From Streblospio benedicti (lineage: Eukaryota; Annelida; Polychaeta; Spionida; Spionidae), in NCBI GenBank assembly GCA_019095985.1, contig CM032659.1, positions 5,772,707 to 5,836,706 on the forward strand: 64,000 nt of DNA, read 5' to 3'. A program made the position numbers and the translations under genes. Below the pieces are notes generated by a model that had not been told where the DNA came from, made no database searches, and saw nothing but the letters and a program-made list of their open reading frames with translations. The stretch's first letter is position 1. Each line of letters starts with the position of its first letter. Positions 55,702 to 64,000 of this stretch are shown here, piece after piece.

Positions 55702-55842
55702 AGACCAGATGCAGTTGGACAGCACGTCAAGCCTAGTGCCGCAAGTTCAGACAGAAGTGTCACCATCGTTGCCGCCAGGGAGAGTTCCAAAGCAGTCGAT
55801 TCGGTGTGTCACCCTGAAGTGGTGGAGGACGAGTCGGAATCG
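55702..55842 (+). CDS. array 3 cassette 4 (141 bp, open)
   Basis: RPDAVGQHVKPSAASSDRSV, AARESSKAVDSVCHPEVV, ending EDESES; acceptor CGCTTGCAG, donor GTGAGT. Confidence 0.55.
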
Positions 55843-56081
55843 GTGAGTGCGATGGGTTTGGTGTGGGGTTTCACGTCAATTTATCGTGATTCTGCTGGTT
55901 ACTGCCCATGGACATCTTCTTGCAACAGTTATGGATTAAGTGCATCACCCATTGTTTTCATTCCGTCTTGTAATTAGGTCATTCCCTTTCGCTGGACTCC
56001 AACTATAGACCATAACACGTCAGTTAGTGCCGTTGGCCTAACAGCCATGTACATTTTCTTACTAATACTTTTGGCTTTCAG

Positions 56082-56158
56082 AGACCAGATGAGGCTGATC
56101 AAGGGTTTACCTAGACGTCAAAATGGCAGATCTGAGGTTTATTGTAAACAAGAATAAA
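56082..56158 (+). CDS. array 3 terminal exon with poly(A) signal
   Basis: RPDEADQGFT then TAG, phase 0, so it can follow any cassette. AATAAA at 56153-56158. Confidence 0.55.
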
Positions 56159-56219
56159 TAAGGAAACAAATGCTATGCTGTTTTGTGTTTTACTATTATT
56201 ACAACTTCTGTTACATCTA

Positions 56220-57490
56220 AACATTGCATACTACCAATCTATTTAAGTACTCCGCTGATAGTTTGTGAGCGCCATTTCTGTGGTACATGTACTTTCCGAC
56301 AACTCGAGGCATCATATGATGATGTTGCTGACATTCGTTGTCAATCATTGACACGTCCATGTACATTTGAGTGTTATTAGTTACTGGAATTTCGTTTCTA
56401 GAAACTACTTTTACGAGACACATTTACATGGCCAGTAAAGTTTTACCATTAGAGGATTCTTTCTGCAAGTCTTTAGGGATAATCATATAGCCTCGTTCGG
56501 GACTCGAACCCTGGACCACTGCCTCTGAGGGTGTAATTGTTGACAGAGAATTCATTCTCCCAGTCTATCCGGTTATATCACACAGCCTCTTCAATGACTC
56601 GAGCCCTGGACCACTATCATTGTGGCACCTATTCACCTGTTAGCCTAATTAAGACAGGCGCATTAGATGCACAGTAGTAGTGGGTCAGGGTTGAGAAATC
56701 CCAAGGAACAGCTATGTGATGTAGCCCTATTGAGTTGGAGAAAGAATCCTCTATGTCAATACATACACCGACAGTGGATTATGGTTCGAGTCCCGACAGA
56801 ATCCATGTTATAAAGCCCTATAAAAGTGTAGAAAGAATCATCTATGTCAATACTTACACAGTATCATATTTTTGTCAATGCATTCGTGTGATTATGTGTT
56901 AAGTTTGCGTTGTGATTTTACAATCAAAAGATACATCACAAGATTTCAAGAAACCAACATAATCTCAAGCATCAAAAAGTCGATGTTCATTAAACTACTC
57001 ATACATGCATGTACTATGAATGGCCTGTAAAATAGCAGCATCAATGTCATGCCCTAGATTCTCACACTGCAATTTCGTCCGTTTACCGCAATATTCTTCT
57101 TTATTCTATCATATTAACTCCTGAGTTAAAAGCTCTATTAAATCTATTTTGGCTGTGTTTAGATTAGCGCAAGAGAGATCCATGGGTGGTCAGATGGGAG
57201 TTCACAGCTCTTTAACATCCTGTGTGCTACTTTTTGAGTTAAGAAATGAGTACACTTTATGAACAACAGTAGTTGCATATAACGTTTAAGACTGTCCTGA
57301 TTTTCAAGTCTCTTTTTTTATGACTACCCTAGATCACCTTGTCTCGTTTGGCAAACGCAAACACCATGCCAGCTATCTGAGACTGTCTTTGAAAAATTGT
57401 TTAATCCTTTTGGCACAGAACATGTCTTTTTCTACATTGAAATAGGTTGAGAAGACTGAGGTGATATCCCGTGGTCAGAAATTTGGTTTG
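56220..57490. repeat. common C1q 3' flank with tRNA-like palindrome, copy 2
   Basis: Co-linear with 34680-35850. The inverted pair AGAGGATTCTTTCT (56451) / GGAGAAAGAATCCTCT (56737-56752) brackets CGGGACTCGAACCCTGGACC B-box-like blocks. It ends where unique sequence leading to the UGT gene begins. Confidence 0.6.
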
Positions 57491-57894
57491 GCACATGGTA
57501 ATATGGTATGGTCATCACTATACAGTTTACAGTAGCTACATGTGCATAAATCCAGAGATATGGCTCCCCAGGAATATGAAAAATATAATGGACGAAAAAC
57601 CAAATCTTGATACAACGATTATTGCAATCTACTGGAAATAACATGTAATATACCCACAATATCATAACACAAGGGAACAAATTATCAGTATTCTTGTGTT
57701 CTATCATATGGTGTGTTTTACAAAAGATTAATTCTGCTGTTTTTATCGAATACAATTGATACGAATATTTGTGGACCAAATGGTTGTTGCAATCGAATGG
57801 TTAAAGTTACACGAGTTACATTGATATAAAGCTTAAGTGTTCCATTCTGATATGAACCTAATTGTTTTCAACAAAGACTTCAACTCTATGGTTT

Positions 57895-57930
57895 TATAAA
57901 AAAGCGTAAACCATTTCTTATCAGTCAAGT
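57895..57930 (+). promoter_or_regulatory. core promoter of the UGT gene
   Basis: TATAAAAAA at 57895-57903 and an initiator-like TCAGTC whose A (57923) lies 28 bp downstream, the standard spacing. The transcript would have a 5' leader of about 77-107 nt before the coding region. Confidence 0.6.
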
Positions 57931-57999
57931 CAAAACGAGTCACAGCAAAAATCATTTTGAAGGTAAACTTGGAGTAGATACTATAAACCTCAAACAATT

Positions 58000-59544
58000 A
58001 TGCCCTCAAAAAGGAGTGAATGTTCAACCATGAAGACAGTTGTGATTTTACTGCTTGCCACCATGGTGGATGGAGCCAAGATTCTACTGATCCCAACTGA
58101 TCACGTACCTGAAATACGGGCATTCGCTCAGCTGGGGCAACATCTCAAGAGGGAAGGTCATCATCCTGTGATTCTCTCTCCAGCAAGACACCAGTCTAAA
58201 ATAGCGAAAATGGACATTGATATTGATGCAGTGTATGTGAAGGAAACACTGCCATATTTTGTGACTGAAGATCAGCAGAGACTCGAGAATTTGGCAAGAT
58301 CGTCTGGCTGGGAGTTGGCTGTAAAATTAAAAGACCTCGTATATGACTTCAGTGATATGGTCCTGTCACATTGCAACACCACTTTGAAAAGCTCAGAAGT
58401 GCAGAAACGGCTCAGGGATGAACAGTTCGACATTGCAATCGTCAATGCCATTGAACTTTCACAGTGTTTGTTTTTGATTCCACACAAGTTGGGTATTCCA
58501 TACATTTCTCTAACTTGGGAAATTAGTGCATGGATAGTTCAGCTGCCAGAAATGCCTTCAATATCAGGACAACTAGGAATGAGCCAGTTTTCAAAAGCGC
58601 CCAGCTTTTGGGATAGATTTATCAGTTTAACTTTGCATTTGATAGTCTACAATTCATTTCCTCATGCCACGCACAACGAAGAACATATAACAGAATTTGT
58701 ACCAGAAAGACCTCTGACTACATATCAAGAGTTGGTGAGGAAGTCTGAAGTTATCCTAATAACAAGGGATAATTTCTGCCTGGACTACCCCCGCCTGGAG
58801 TCCCCTCATGTTCACTATATAGGTGGCGCCACCCCTTCTCATATTGGCCCAGTAAGTCCAGAATTTGAAGAGTTCGCAAACAGTGCTACCAATGGCCTCA
58901 TCGTTGTTAGCTTTGGATCCGTAAATAACCCATGGGATGAACTGATGGCAACTCTGATGGACGCTTTCCGTCGACTTCCTCAGAAGATCATCATGCGATA
59001 TGTTGGAAACTTTCAGAATAAACCGGATAACGTGATGCTTTCTCAGTGGATTCCTCAGAATGAGCTCCTCCGACGTAACAATACGGTGTTGTATTTTGGT
59101 CATGGTGGTCAGTGCGGTCAGTCGGAGGGTCATTACCACGCAGTACCCATGGTCATAATGCCGTTCGTGTGGGACCAGCAATATGCAGCAGAGAGGGTAG
59201 ACATTAAGGGCTACGGGAAATACGTTCACAAAACAAGTAGTGCTGATGAACTGTATAGCGCTATAATAGAAGTGATTAACAACCCGGTTTACAAGAAGAA
59301 TATTCGCAAGTGTTCTTCCATTATGAAGAGCCTTCCCGCCTCGCACCAGTCAATCACGTGGTGGGTGAACCATGTGTTGGAGTTTGGAGGGGACCATCTT
59401 AAACCGCAATTTGGTGAAATGTCTGCTTTTAAGTTCTTTATGCTTGATGTACTGTTGGTACTGTTTCTTACTGTGGTTAGTGTCATGATTTTGTTTGTAA
59501 AATGCTTGGTTTGCTTCAAGCGTAAGGTCTTTACTAAAAAGTGA
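58000..59544 (+). CDS. UDP-glucuronosyltransferase-like enzyme, single exon
   Basis: 514 codons, no intron, typical UGT length. UGTs transfer a sugar from a UDP-sugar (often UDP-glucuronate) to small hydrophobic compounds in the ER lumen. The first ATG (58000) and the second (residue 11, 58030) are both in acceptable context. The second begins a clean signal peptide (MKTVVILLLATMVDGA) and is the likelier start. His35 in PTDH fits the catalytic base. The UDP-sugar signature spans about 350-408: WIPQNELL, GHGGQCGQSEGHYHAVPM, D392-Q393. The C-terminal membrane segment is about 479-502, with a short basic tail ending TKK. Odd: the catalytic Asp of the FD-x-x-x-x-D motif aligns with Asn149 (FDIAIVN), and the signature has Gly for the usual Thr before HGG. 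Specificity is unknown. Confidence 0.92.
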   Translation: MPSKRSECSTMKTVVILLLATMVDGAKILLIPTDHVPEIRAFAQLGQHLKREGHHPVILSPARHQSKIAKMDIDIDAVYVKETLPYFVTEDQQRLENLARSSGWELAVKLKDLVYDFSDMVLSHCNTTLKSSEVQKRLRDEQFDIAIVNAIELSQCLFLIPHKLGIPYISLTWEISAWIVQLPEMPSISGQLGMSQFSKAPSFWDRFISLTLHLIVYNSFPHATHNEEHITEFVPERPLTTYQELVRKSEVILITRDNFCLDYPRLESPHVHYIGGATPSHIGPVSPEFEEFANSATNGLIVVSFGSVNNPWDELMATLMDAFRRLPQKIIMRYVGNFQNKPDNVMLSQWIPQNELLRRNNTVLYFGHGGQCGQSEGHYHAVPMVIMPFVWDQQYAAERVDIKGYGKYVHKTSSADELYSAIIEVINNPVYKKNIRKCSSIMKSLPASHQSITWWVNHVLEFGGDHLKPQFGEMSAFKFFMLDVLLVLFLTVVSVMILFVKCLVCFKRKVFTKK

Positions 59545-59885
59545 AAGAAGATTGATTGAAATGTGTATAAAACAGCAAACTACGAGTACTTTTTTGATTA
59601 ACAATGTTCATCAAAAGCATTGATGAACAATTTGTCTTACATCAGAATAAATATTGAAACCAAGTATTTGCAATATCACACACATGTGTATGATTGTCAA
59701 CGATAGGATATTTTAAGTGTGTACACAATATACAAGCCACGCCTTATCAAAAAATGGTCACTGAAAGGATTCTTATCAATATAAAACATGATCACACTAC
59801 ACTGTATATTTTATATGGCATTGTTTATCACGTGTAATCTTTAATATGTAAGCTCTCCATTAGGTTACTTCGGAAATAAAGCTTT
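59545..59885 (+). other. 3' UTR of the UGT gene with poly(A) signals
   Basis: AATAAA at 59646-59651 and at 59875-59880. Either could end the transcript. Confidence 0.65.
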
Positions 59886-60351
59886 AAGCATATGAAAATG
59901 TCTTTTTATAGCACTGTTTTTTCAACATCAAGTAAATTTGATTTTAAATGTGTGTCAATGTGTGTTGTCGATCTTACAATAAATTGAAATCCATACTCAA
60001 AATATGCGTAACCATATCAAAATGCAATTTAATTATTCGTCAGTTTTAAGATTCTCTCACCCACATAAGTGGTGTCCTGCAGATTCAAGAAACTATAAAT
60101 CTTGCAGGTATGCCAACAAAAATAAAGAAATAAAATAAACACGCATAAAGATACGTCGTATGTAAATTTGTGTTATTTTCACGACGAGCAAGTACCTAAA
60201 AATTACAGTCCATAATTTCCTTTCTCAAATTGAGACCACAAGCTTCAAAATGAATGCAAAAAACGCATCAATTCTTCTGAATAGTCAACATACACCTGCA
60301 ATTCTCCCATGAACAAAACCATCATGTCATGTACACTGCAAAAACACACAA
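59886..60351. other. AT-rich intergenic stretch, nothing recognised
   Basis: No open frame with context and no repeat recognised. Confidence 0.4.
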
Positions 60352-60678
60352 CAGTAAAACCCGCTTTACACTTGAGCGATCATGAGCGAATCCGTGCAAC
60401 GTATTATGTCACGTCGTCAACTTGGGCGTATTGTGGCGGCATTGAACGTAGTAAAAATGCATGGTACGACAAGTTGCAGGAGGCAAACGAAGTTTTACTT
60501 ATATGTGCGAATATTCTGCGAACCGTAGACGCAGCATAACTATTTGAAGCAAACTTTAACCAAACTGAAAGTTCGATTTTTTGAACATGTTCAAAATTCC
60601 CTGACGAATTTGCCAGTTCGCCAGTGCACGTAGAGCTACGTAGGTGGAATTCGCTATAGTGTAAAGTGGGTTTTACTG
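60352..60678. mobile_element. 327-bp MITE with 20-bp terminal inverted repeats
   Basis: The left end CAGTAAAACCCGCTTTACAC and the right end GTGTAAAGTGGGTTTTACTG are inverted copies with one mismatch. The interior has no transposase. The target duplication is not clear; a CAG start is compatible with hAT-like elements. Frames on both strands inside it are chance. Confidence 0.8.
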
Positions 60679-62202
60679 GTGCACGTATATTGTATGTATA
60701 CACCCACTTGATGAGGCCATGTGTTATTGTGCGCCACGATTGACAACAAAATCGTTCACTAATCTGTGAGCTCAGGCTAAATCATCGCCATGGAGATAAT
60801 TCATTCTGGCTACATGAACAATGTCCCAAGATAAGTTAACCAGGACTAGCTGCTGGCTGTCTCTGCAGTCGAGACATTGCTCTTAGTAGATCAGCTATAT
60901 TTAGACCAATGTTTGTAAACAAACCGTTGGAGTACGTGGACATGCAGGTCATTGCTAATGTGACAGTTTGTGTTTGATTTTCTCTTACTCCACTACGAAA
61001 TAGTTTTTTTTTTTTTTCTCATCTAAATCCTACTCATCATATTACAGATTTAGATTATTGATGTTGTTATGCAAAACCCTTTTATATGAAAGTCGAAATT
61101 TTATGTCATGTCTTTTTTATACATAGAAGATTCCTTATTGTCGGAGGAGAAGTCTTTGTCTGACTAGACCTTTTATAGGTGCGAAAATATACCTTTATTT
61201 GTGCGAAATATATTCTTAAAGGTGCGAAAATAGTGGTGTGCATAGAGCCCCTATATATTCCAACTAGCAGCTGTGTCTTATTTCACGGCCCTAGACTCCA
61301 TGGAAACAATCTCAGCATTTGCTGGTACGTAATCCACCCTCACCGACGTCGTGTAATGTTTGTTGATTGGACGAGCCTGTGTTTAACCTTTCTTATCTAT
61401 TGACATGCAAGAAAATATACAACTTTGTCATTTTGACTTGTAAAAAAATGTTCAGTACGGTGATTTCTCGTCGAAATTCTCTGTTCCTATTCTCGTTCTG
61501 TTTAAGAGTTAAATTTTACCAAGTTAGTGTGAATGTGGGACATTGTTGCCACTTGCTACTCCAATTATCTGCTTGTTAAATAGGCTGTTTGCTGTTCGCC
61601 CCTGAATGTTTGTTAATTAAAATGAGATTCATATTTTACCGGAATCTAAAGGTAATTCTGGTTAAAACCTAAAACTGTATCTTCGCTCTCTCACAAACTA
61701 CCTAGCCCTTCTGTGACAATTTTCATATGGTCTAAACGTATACATGGACATGTCCTAGTATTTTCCATTACTTGCTATGTGTATTGCTGAAGTAAAAAAT
61801 AATATCGGCACATTAGGTTTAACTTGTCGGTGTTGTTCAAATGTGTGTGCATTTATGCGTGTATTCACTCACAGCTTGTCCTATGAACGCAGTTTGACGT
61901 ACATTTTTAACCCGATCCATCACCGTCGGGAACCGTGTCACACAATCGTGCGAAACAAACTAGCAGATACAAGTCCTTCGTGGTTTTAATGCTTTAAAAG
62001 GTAAAGATGGTCATTAACCTGCCTTCAAATAGGTCCTGGACGTCTTCGATACTGGCGTCATATACTTGTACACAGAGTTTGGGAGGAAATATGTGACCAA
62101 TTTTTATCAAGCGACCAGTATGGATTCCCACCATTACAACTTGTTCAGCTTGGCTATTTATGCCAATTCATGTTGCGTCCATCTGTCTGTCAATTTTCTG
62201 GG
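60679..62202. other. intergenic stretch, no supported gene
   Basis: Only frames of 60-75 codons without context. A T-run lies at 61005-61018. Tandem GGTGCGAAAATA words occur near 61178 and 61220. Confidence 0.4.
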
Positions 62203-62964
62203 TTAATGTTCGTATAAAGTGTCCAAAAGGTGTCCTGCTGTATCTATAAGATCGCATTGACCTTGTACGTACTCATTTACGGATACGAATTGATGGTTGT
62301 TGTTATGCCGGGGAACGTGTGCCATGGATATAATAGATACTATGACGTATATAATCACAACTATGGGAAAGCTTTTCATATCTGCATAATGTGTAGCAGA
62401 CTTTGAGCTGGTCATAAACACGTTTATGTTGTGTAGGGGTCCAGTCATTACTTCCGTGTTCTTAATACCTGCACTGCGTGTCAAAATCTTGCTTGTACTA
62501 TCCTGATTTAAGCTATGTCCGAGTGGATTTGACACATAATTCGCAGCTTCCATCTTGGGTATGTCGCTTCTATATGTCTGTGTGGCTTGATTGTGGTGTG
62601 TGAGCGTGTGAGGTTGGCCTTGTGTCACTAACATGTCGCCCTCTTTGACTGAATGCGCGTCTTCCGATACGTCCATATTCTTTATGCTCTGTACCGTATT
62701 TGATTGTACAGCGCCATTGTATGTGGGAATAGGAGCTTGTTTCTGCATGGTTTGTTTGTTAATGACCTCAAGTGGACCTTCCTCCAAGGTGACCTGATTG
62801 AAATGCGGGCATGCGGTAGGTTGCTGGCTTTTGGATTCACCCATTGCCCCATGGCTTATAGATGCTAGCTGGGTAGCTCTTGGGGTTTTGACCGCTTGGT
62901 TTAGAGTGCCATCTTGACTGCTGGTGTCCTCCCGTGCTGGACTTGGTCTATAGTATCGGTTCAT
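62203..62964 (-). CDS. unrecognised 253-codon ORF with one membrane segment
   Basis: Starts with ATG at 62964 and ends with TAA. Residues 1-195 are rich in Gln, Ser, Thr, Asn and look disordered. FPIVVIIYVIVSIISMAHV near residues 203-221 is a good membrane helix, followed by a tail of about 30 residues (VNEYVQGQCDLIDTAGHLLD). No signal peptide, so perhaps a C-terminally anchored protein with its N-terminus in the cytosol. It is unusually long for chance in this AT-balanced DNA. An acceptor-like AACAGAAAACAG lies 22 bp upstream, so it might be an exon. No known family. Confidence 0.4.
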   Translation of the reverse strand: MNRYYRPSPAREDTSSQDGTLNQAVKTPRATQLASISHGAMGESKSQQPTACPHFNQVTLEEGPLEVINKQTMQKQAPIPTYNGAVQSNTVQSIKNMDVSEDAHSVKEGDMLVTQGQPHTLTHHNQATQTYRSDIPKMEAANYVSNPLGHSLNQDSTSKILTRSAGIKNTEVMTGPLHNINVFMTSSKSATHYADMKSFPIVVIIYVIVSIISMAHVPRHNNNHQFVSVNEYVQGQCDLIDTAGHLLDTLYEH

Positions 62965-63168
62965 GGCGAGTACATACCCTCCTGTTTTCTGTTGGTCGAG
63001 TTGTTGAGTGGGGTGGGTCTGCTGTTCGATCCAGGTTGGTAGTCTTTGATACAGTGGTCTTCCTCAGGGTGATAGCCTCTGTTCGCCAGTTTGCTTGCTC
63101 ATGGGGGTGGTGTGGGGGTGGAGAGTAAGGGGATTTACCAGGCTGGTGACCTCTGGGGTCCTGAGGTC

Positions 63169-63588
63169 TTACCTGTGGTAGTGGTTGGCTGCTTTGTGAC
63201 GTGGGAGTAATAGAGTATCGAGGTTCACCAGGCCGGTACCTACTGGTGTCTCAGGGTCACATGTGTGGTGCTCTGTGGCGGCCTTGATTGATTTTCGCAC
63301 CCTCTGTATAGTGGAAACAAAAGGCTGGCGCTCGGTTTGCCCTCGTCTCAATGGAGAGCTACCTCCCTGTGGGGGGGGCATTATCGCCTCAAGGACATGA
63401 TTATTATCTCCAAGGACGTGTGCAGGTTGTGTATACTGACTGTTCTCTAGGGCACCCGCCAGGGATGTCACTGCATAGTTGTAGTCACGTGGTGTCACAG
63501 GATCTTGGCCTTGTACGTAGCCCCGTTTTTTCTCTTCCATTAACCCCTTTTTGAAAAAACGTTTCCACCCATGTCGTGGGATGCACAA
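63169..63588 (-). CDS. unrecognised ORF or exon with donor site
   Basis: Open frame of 139 codons without ATG (first codon TTG). Basic start (HGWKRFFKKGLMEEKKRGY), then Pro/Gln-rich. The frame ends exactly over CACAG|GTAAGA, a strong splice donor, so it may be an internal exon of a minus-strand gene that includes or precedes 62203-62964. The simple join to the acceptor at about 62986 does not keep that ORF's frame, so the link is unproven. Confidence 0.35.
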   Translation of the reverse strand: MCIPRHGWKRFFKKGLMEEKKRGYVQGQDPVTPRDYNYAVTSLAGALENSQYTQPAHVLGDNNHVLEAIMPPPQGGSSPLRRGQTERQPFVSTIQRVRKSIKAATEHHTCDPETPVGTGLVNLDTLLLPRHKAANHYHR

Positions 63589-64000
63589 GCCAATTGCTAC
63601 GCGCCGTCAGTGTTTTCAACCTGTCTTCGGAACAGGCAATCAGCAATTACATCCACCTGCTTCTCAGCAATGGCAGGCACTGTCTCTGGTGCATTATGGG
63701 TGTGCTAGGGGCCGTCCGAGGGTCTATCGGCAATTGCAGTTGGATAACCCTCACCTTGTGTGCCGTCCATGGGGAGAGCAACCTCAGCTGGTGGTGTCCA
63801 TCCACGTTTGCAGGTCTTAAAAACACGTGCCAGTGTTTCTGTCATAATATTCTACCGTGTCACAGTGAACAATGTAATCATGACATGTCCGTTCCATATG
63901 GTCCATCGTGGGATGAAGCACTCGCATTTTCTCCCTCTATGTTACTAAATGGGTACACTCAGAGCAAGGAAATTCAGGCTGGGATCAAGCCGACTCAACA
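63589..64000. other. right edge, no supported gene
   Basis: Short frames on both strands; no recognised motif. Confidence 0.35.

Larger units (their letters stand above)
54438..56180 (+). repeat. exon-cassette array 3 (four cassettes plus terminal exon)
   Basis: The best preserved array: three consecutive cassettes (54953, 55323, 55702) are open in phase 0 with good splice sites and lead to a terminal exon with RPDEADQGFT-stop. The start is cut by the N gap. Confidence 0.8.

Noticed and set aside
58756-59346. 196-codon minus-strand frame inside the UGT gene
   Set aside because: Shadow of the UGT reading frame; no motif.
60309-60703. Frames of 76 and 99 codons on opposite strands
   Set aside because: They overlap the MITE at 60352-60678 and show no protein motif.

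Overview
The window is animal nuclear DNA: multi-exon genes with GT-AG introns, AATAAA signals, TATA promoters, tRNA-derived SINEs, MITEs, a LINE fragment and LTR-retrotransposon fossils. An invertebrate deuterostome, most likely a lancelet (Branchiostoma), fits best. This is an inference from the gene mix (C1q-domain family, UDP-glucuronosyltransferase, divergent HMG-CoA reductase) and from long stretches that look like unmerged divergent haplotypes. The sequence is a scaffold: four runs of exactly 100 N (5303-5402, 15863-15962, 35923-36022, 54338-54437) join contigs.

Layout. 1-10.8 kb: the last three coding exons of an HMG-CoA-reductase-like gene, present twice (600-2587 and 5428-8457) with identical protein, each with a long AT-rich 3' flank. 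10.8-15.9 kb: a TATA promoter with a short first exon, a 1.08-kb palindromic transposon with a TTA target duplication, and a Ty3/Gypsy fossil. 16-25.8 kb: repeat-rich DNA with a TIR element, SINE, LINE end, a broken multi-copy gene, unknown exon fragments and one minus-strand exon resembling MCM9. 25.9-29.7 kb: a truncated C1q-domain gene followed by an array of repeated 141-bp exon cassettes. 31.2-35.9 kb: promoter plus C1q copy 2 without an array. 36-42.3 kb: a Gypsy fossil carrying a 2.8-kb insertion of unknown type. 42.9-46.7 kb: C1q copy 3 plus the second cassette array. 47-54.3 kb: another promoter copy, a SINE, a Gypsy fossil with an integrase core. 54.4-56.2 kb: third cassette array. 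58.0-59.5 kb: one intact single-exon UDP-glucuronosyltransferase with its promoter. 60-64 kb: a MITE and two unrecognised minus-strand ORFs.

How it fits together. The repeated block appears to be: 3' flank of the HMGR gene, then C1q promoter and noncoding first exon, intron 1 (the landing site for the Gypsy, foldback and SINE insertions), C1q coding exons, an optional array of symmetric cassette exons ending in its own terminal exon and poly(A) signal, and a 1.2-kb flank with a tRNA-like palindrome. The block recurs about four times. Part of this is probably real tandem duplication and part may be unmerged haplotypes. The most interesting unexplained structure is the set of cassette arrays: repeated 47-residue exons with good splice sites whose introns are also largely open. 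The intact UGT is notable because the usual catalytic Asp position appears to hold Asn.
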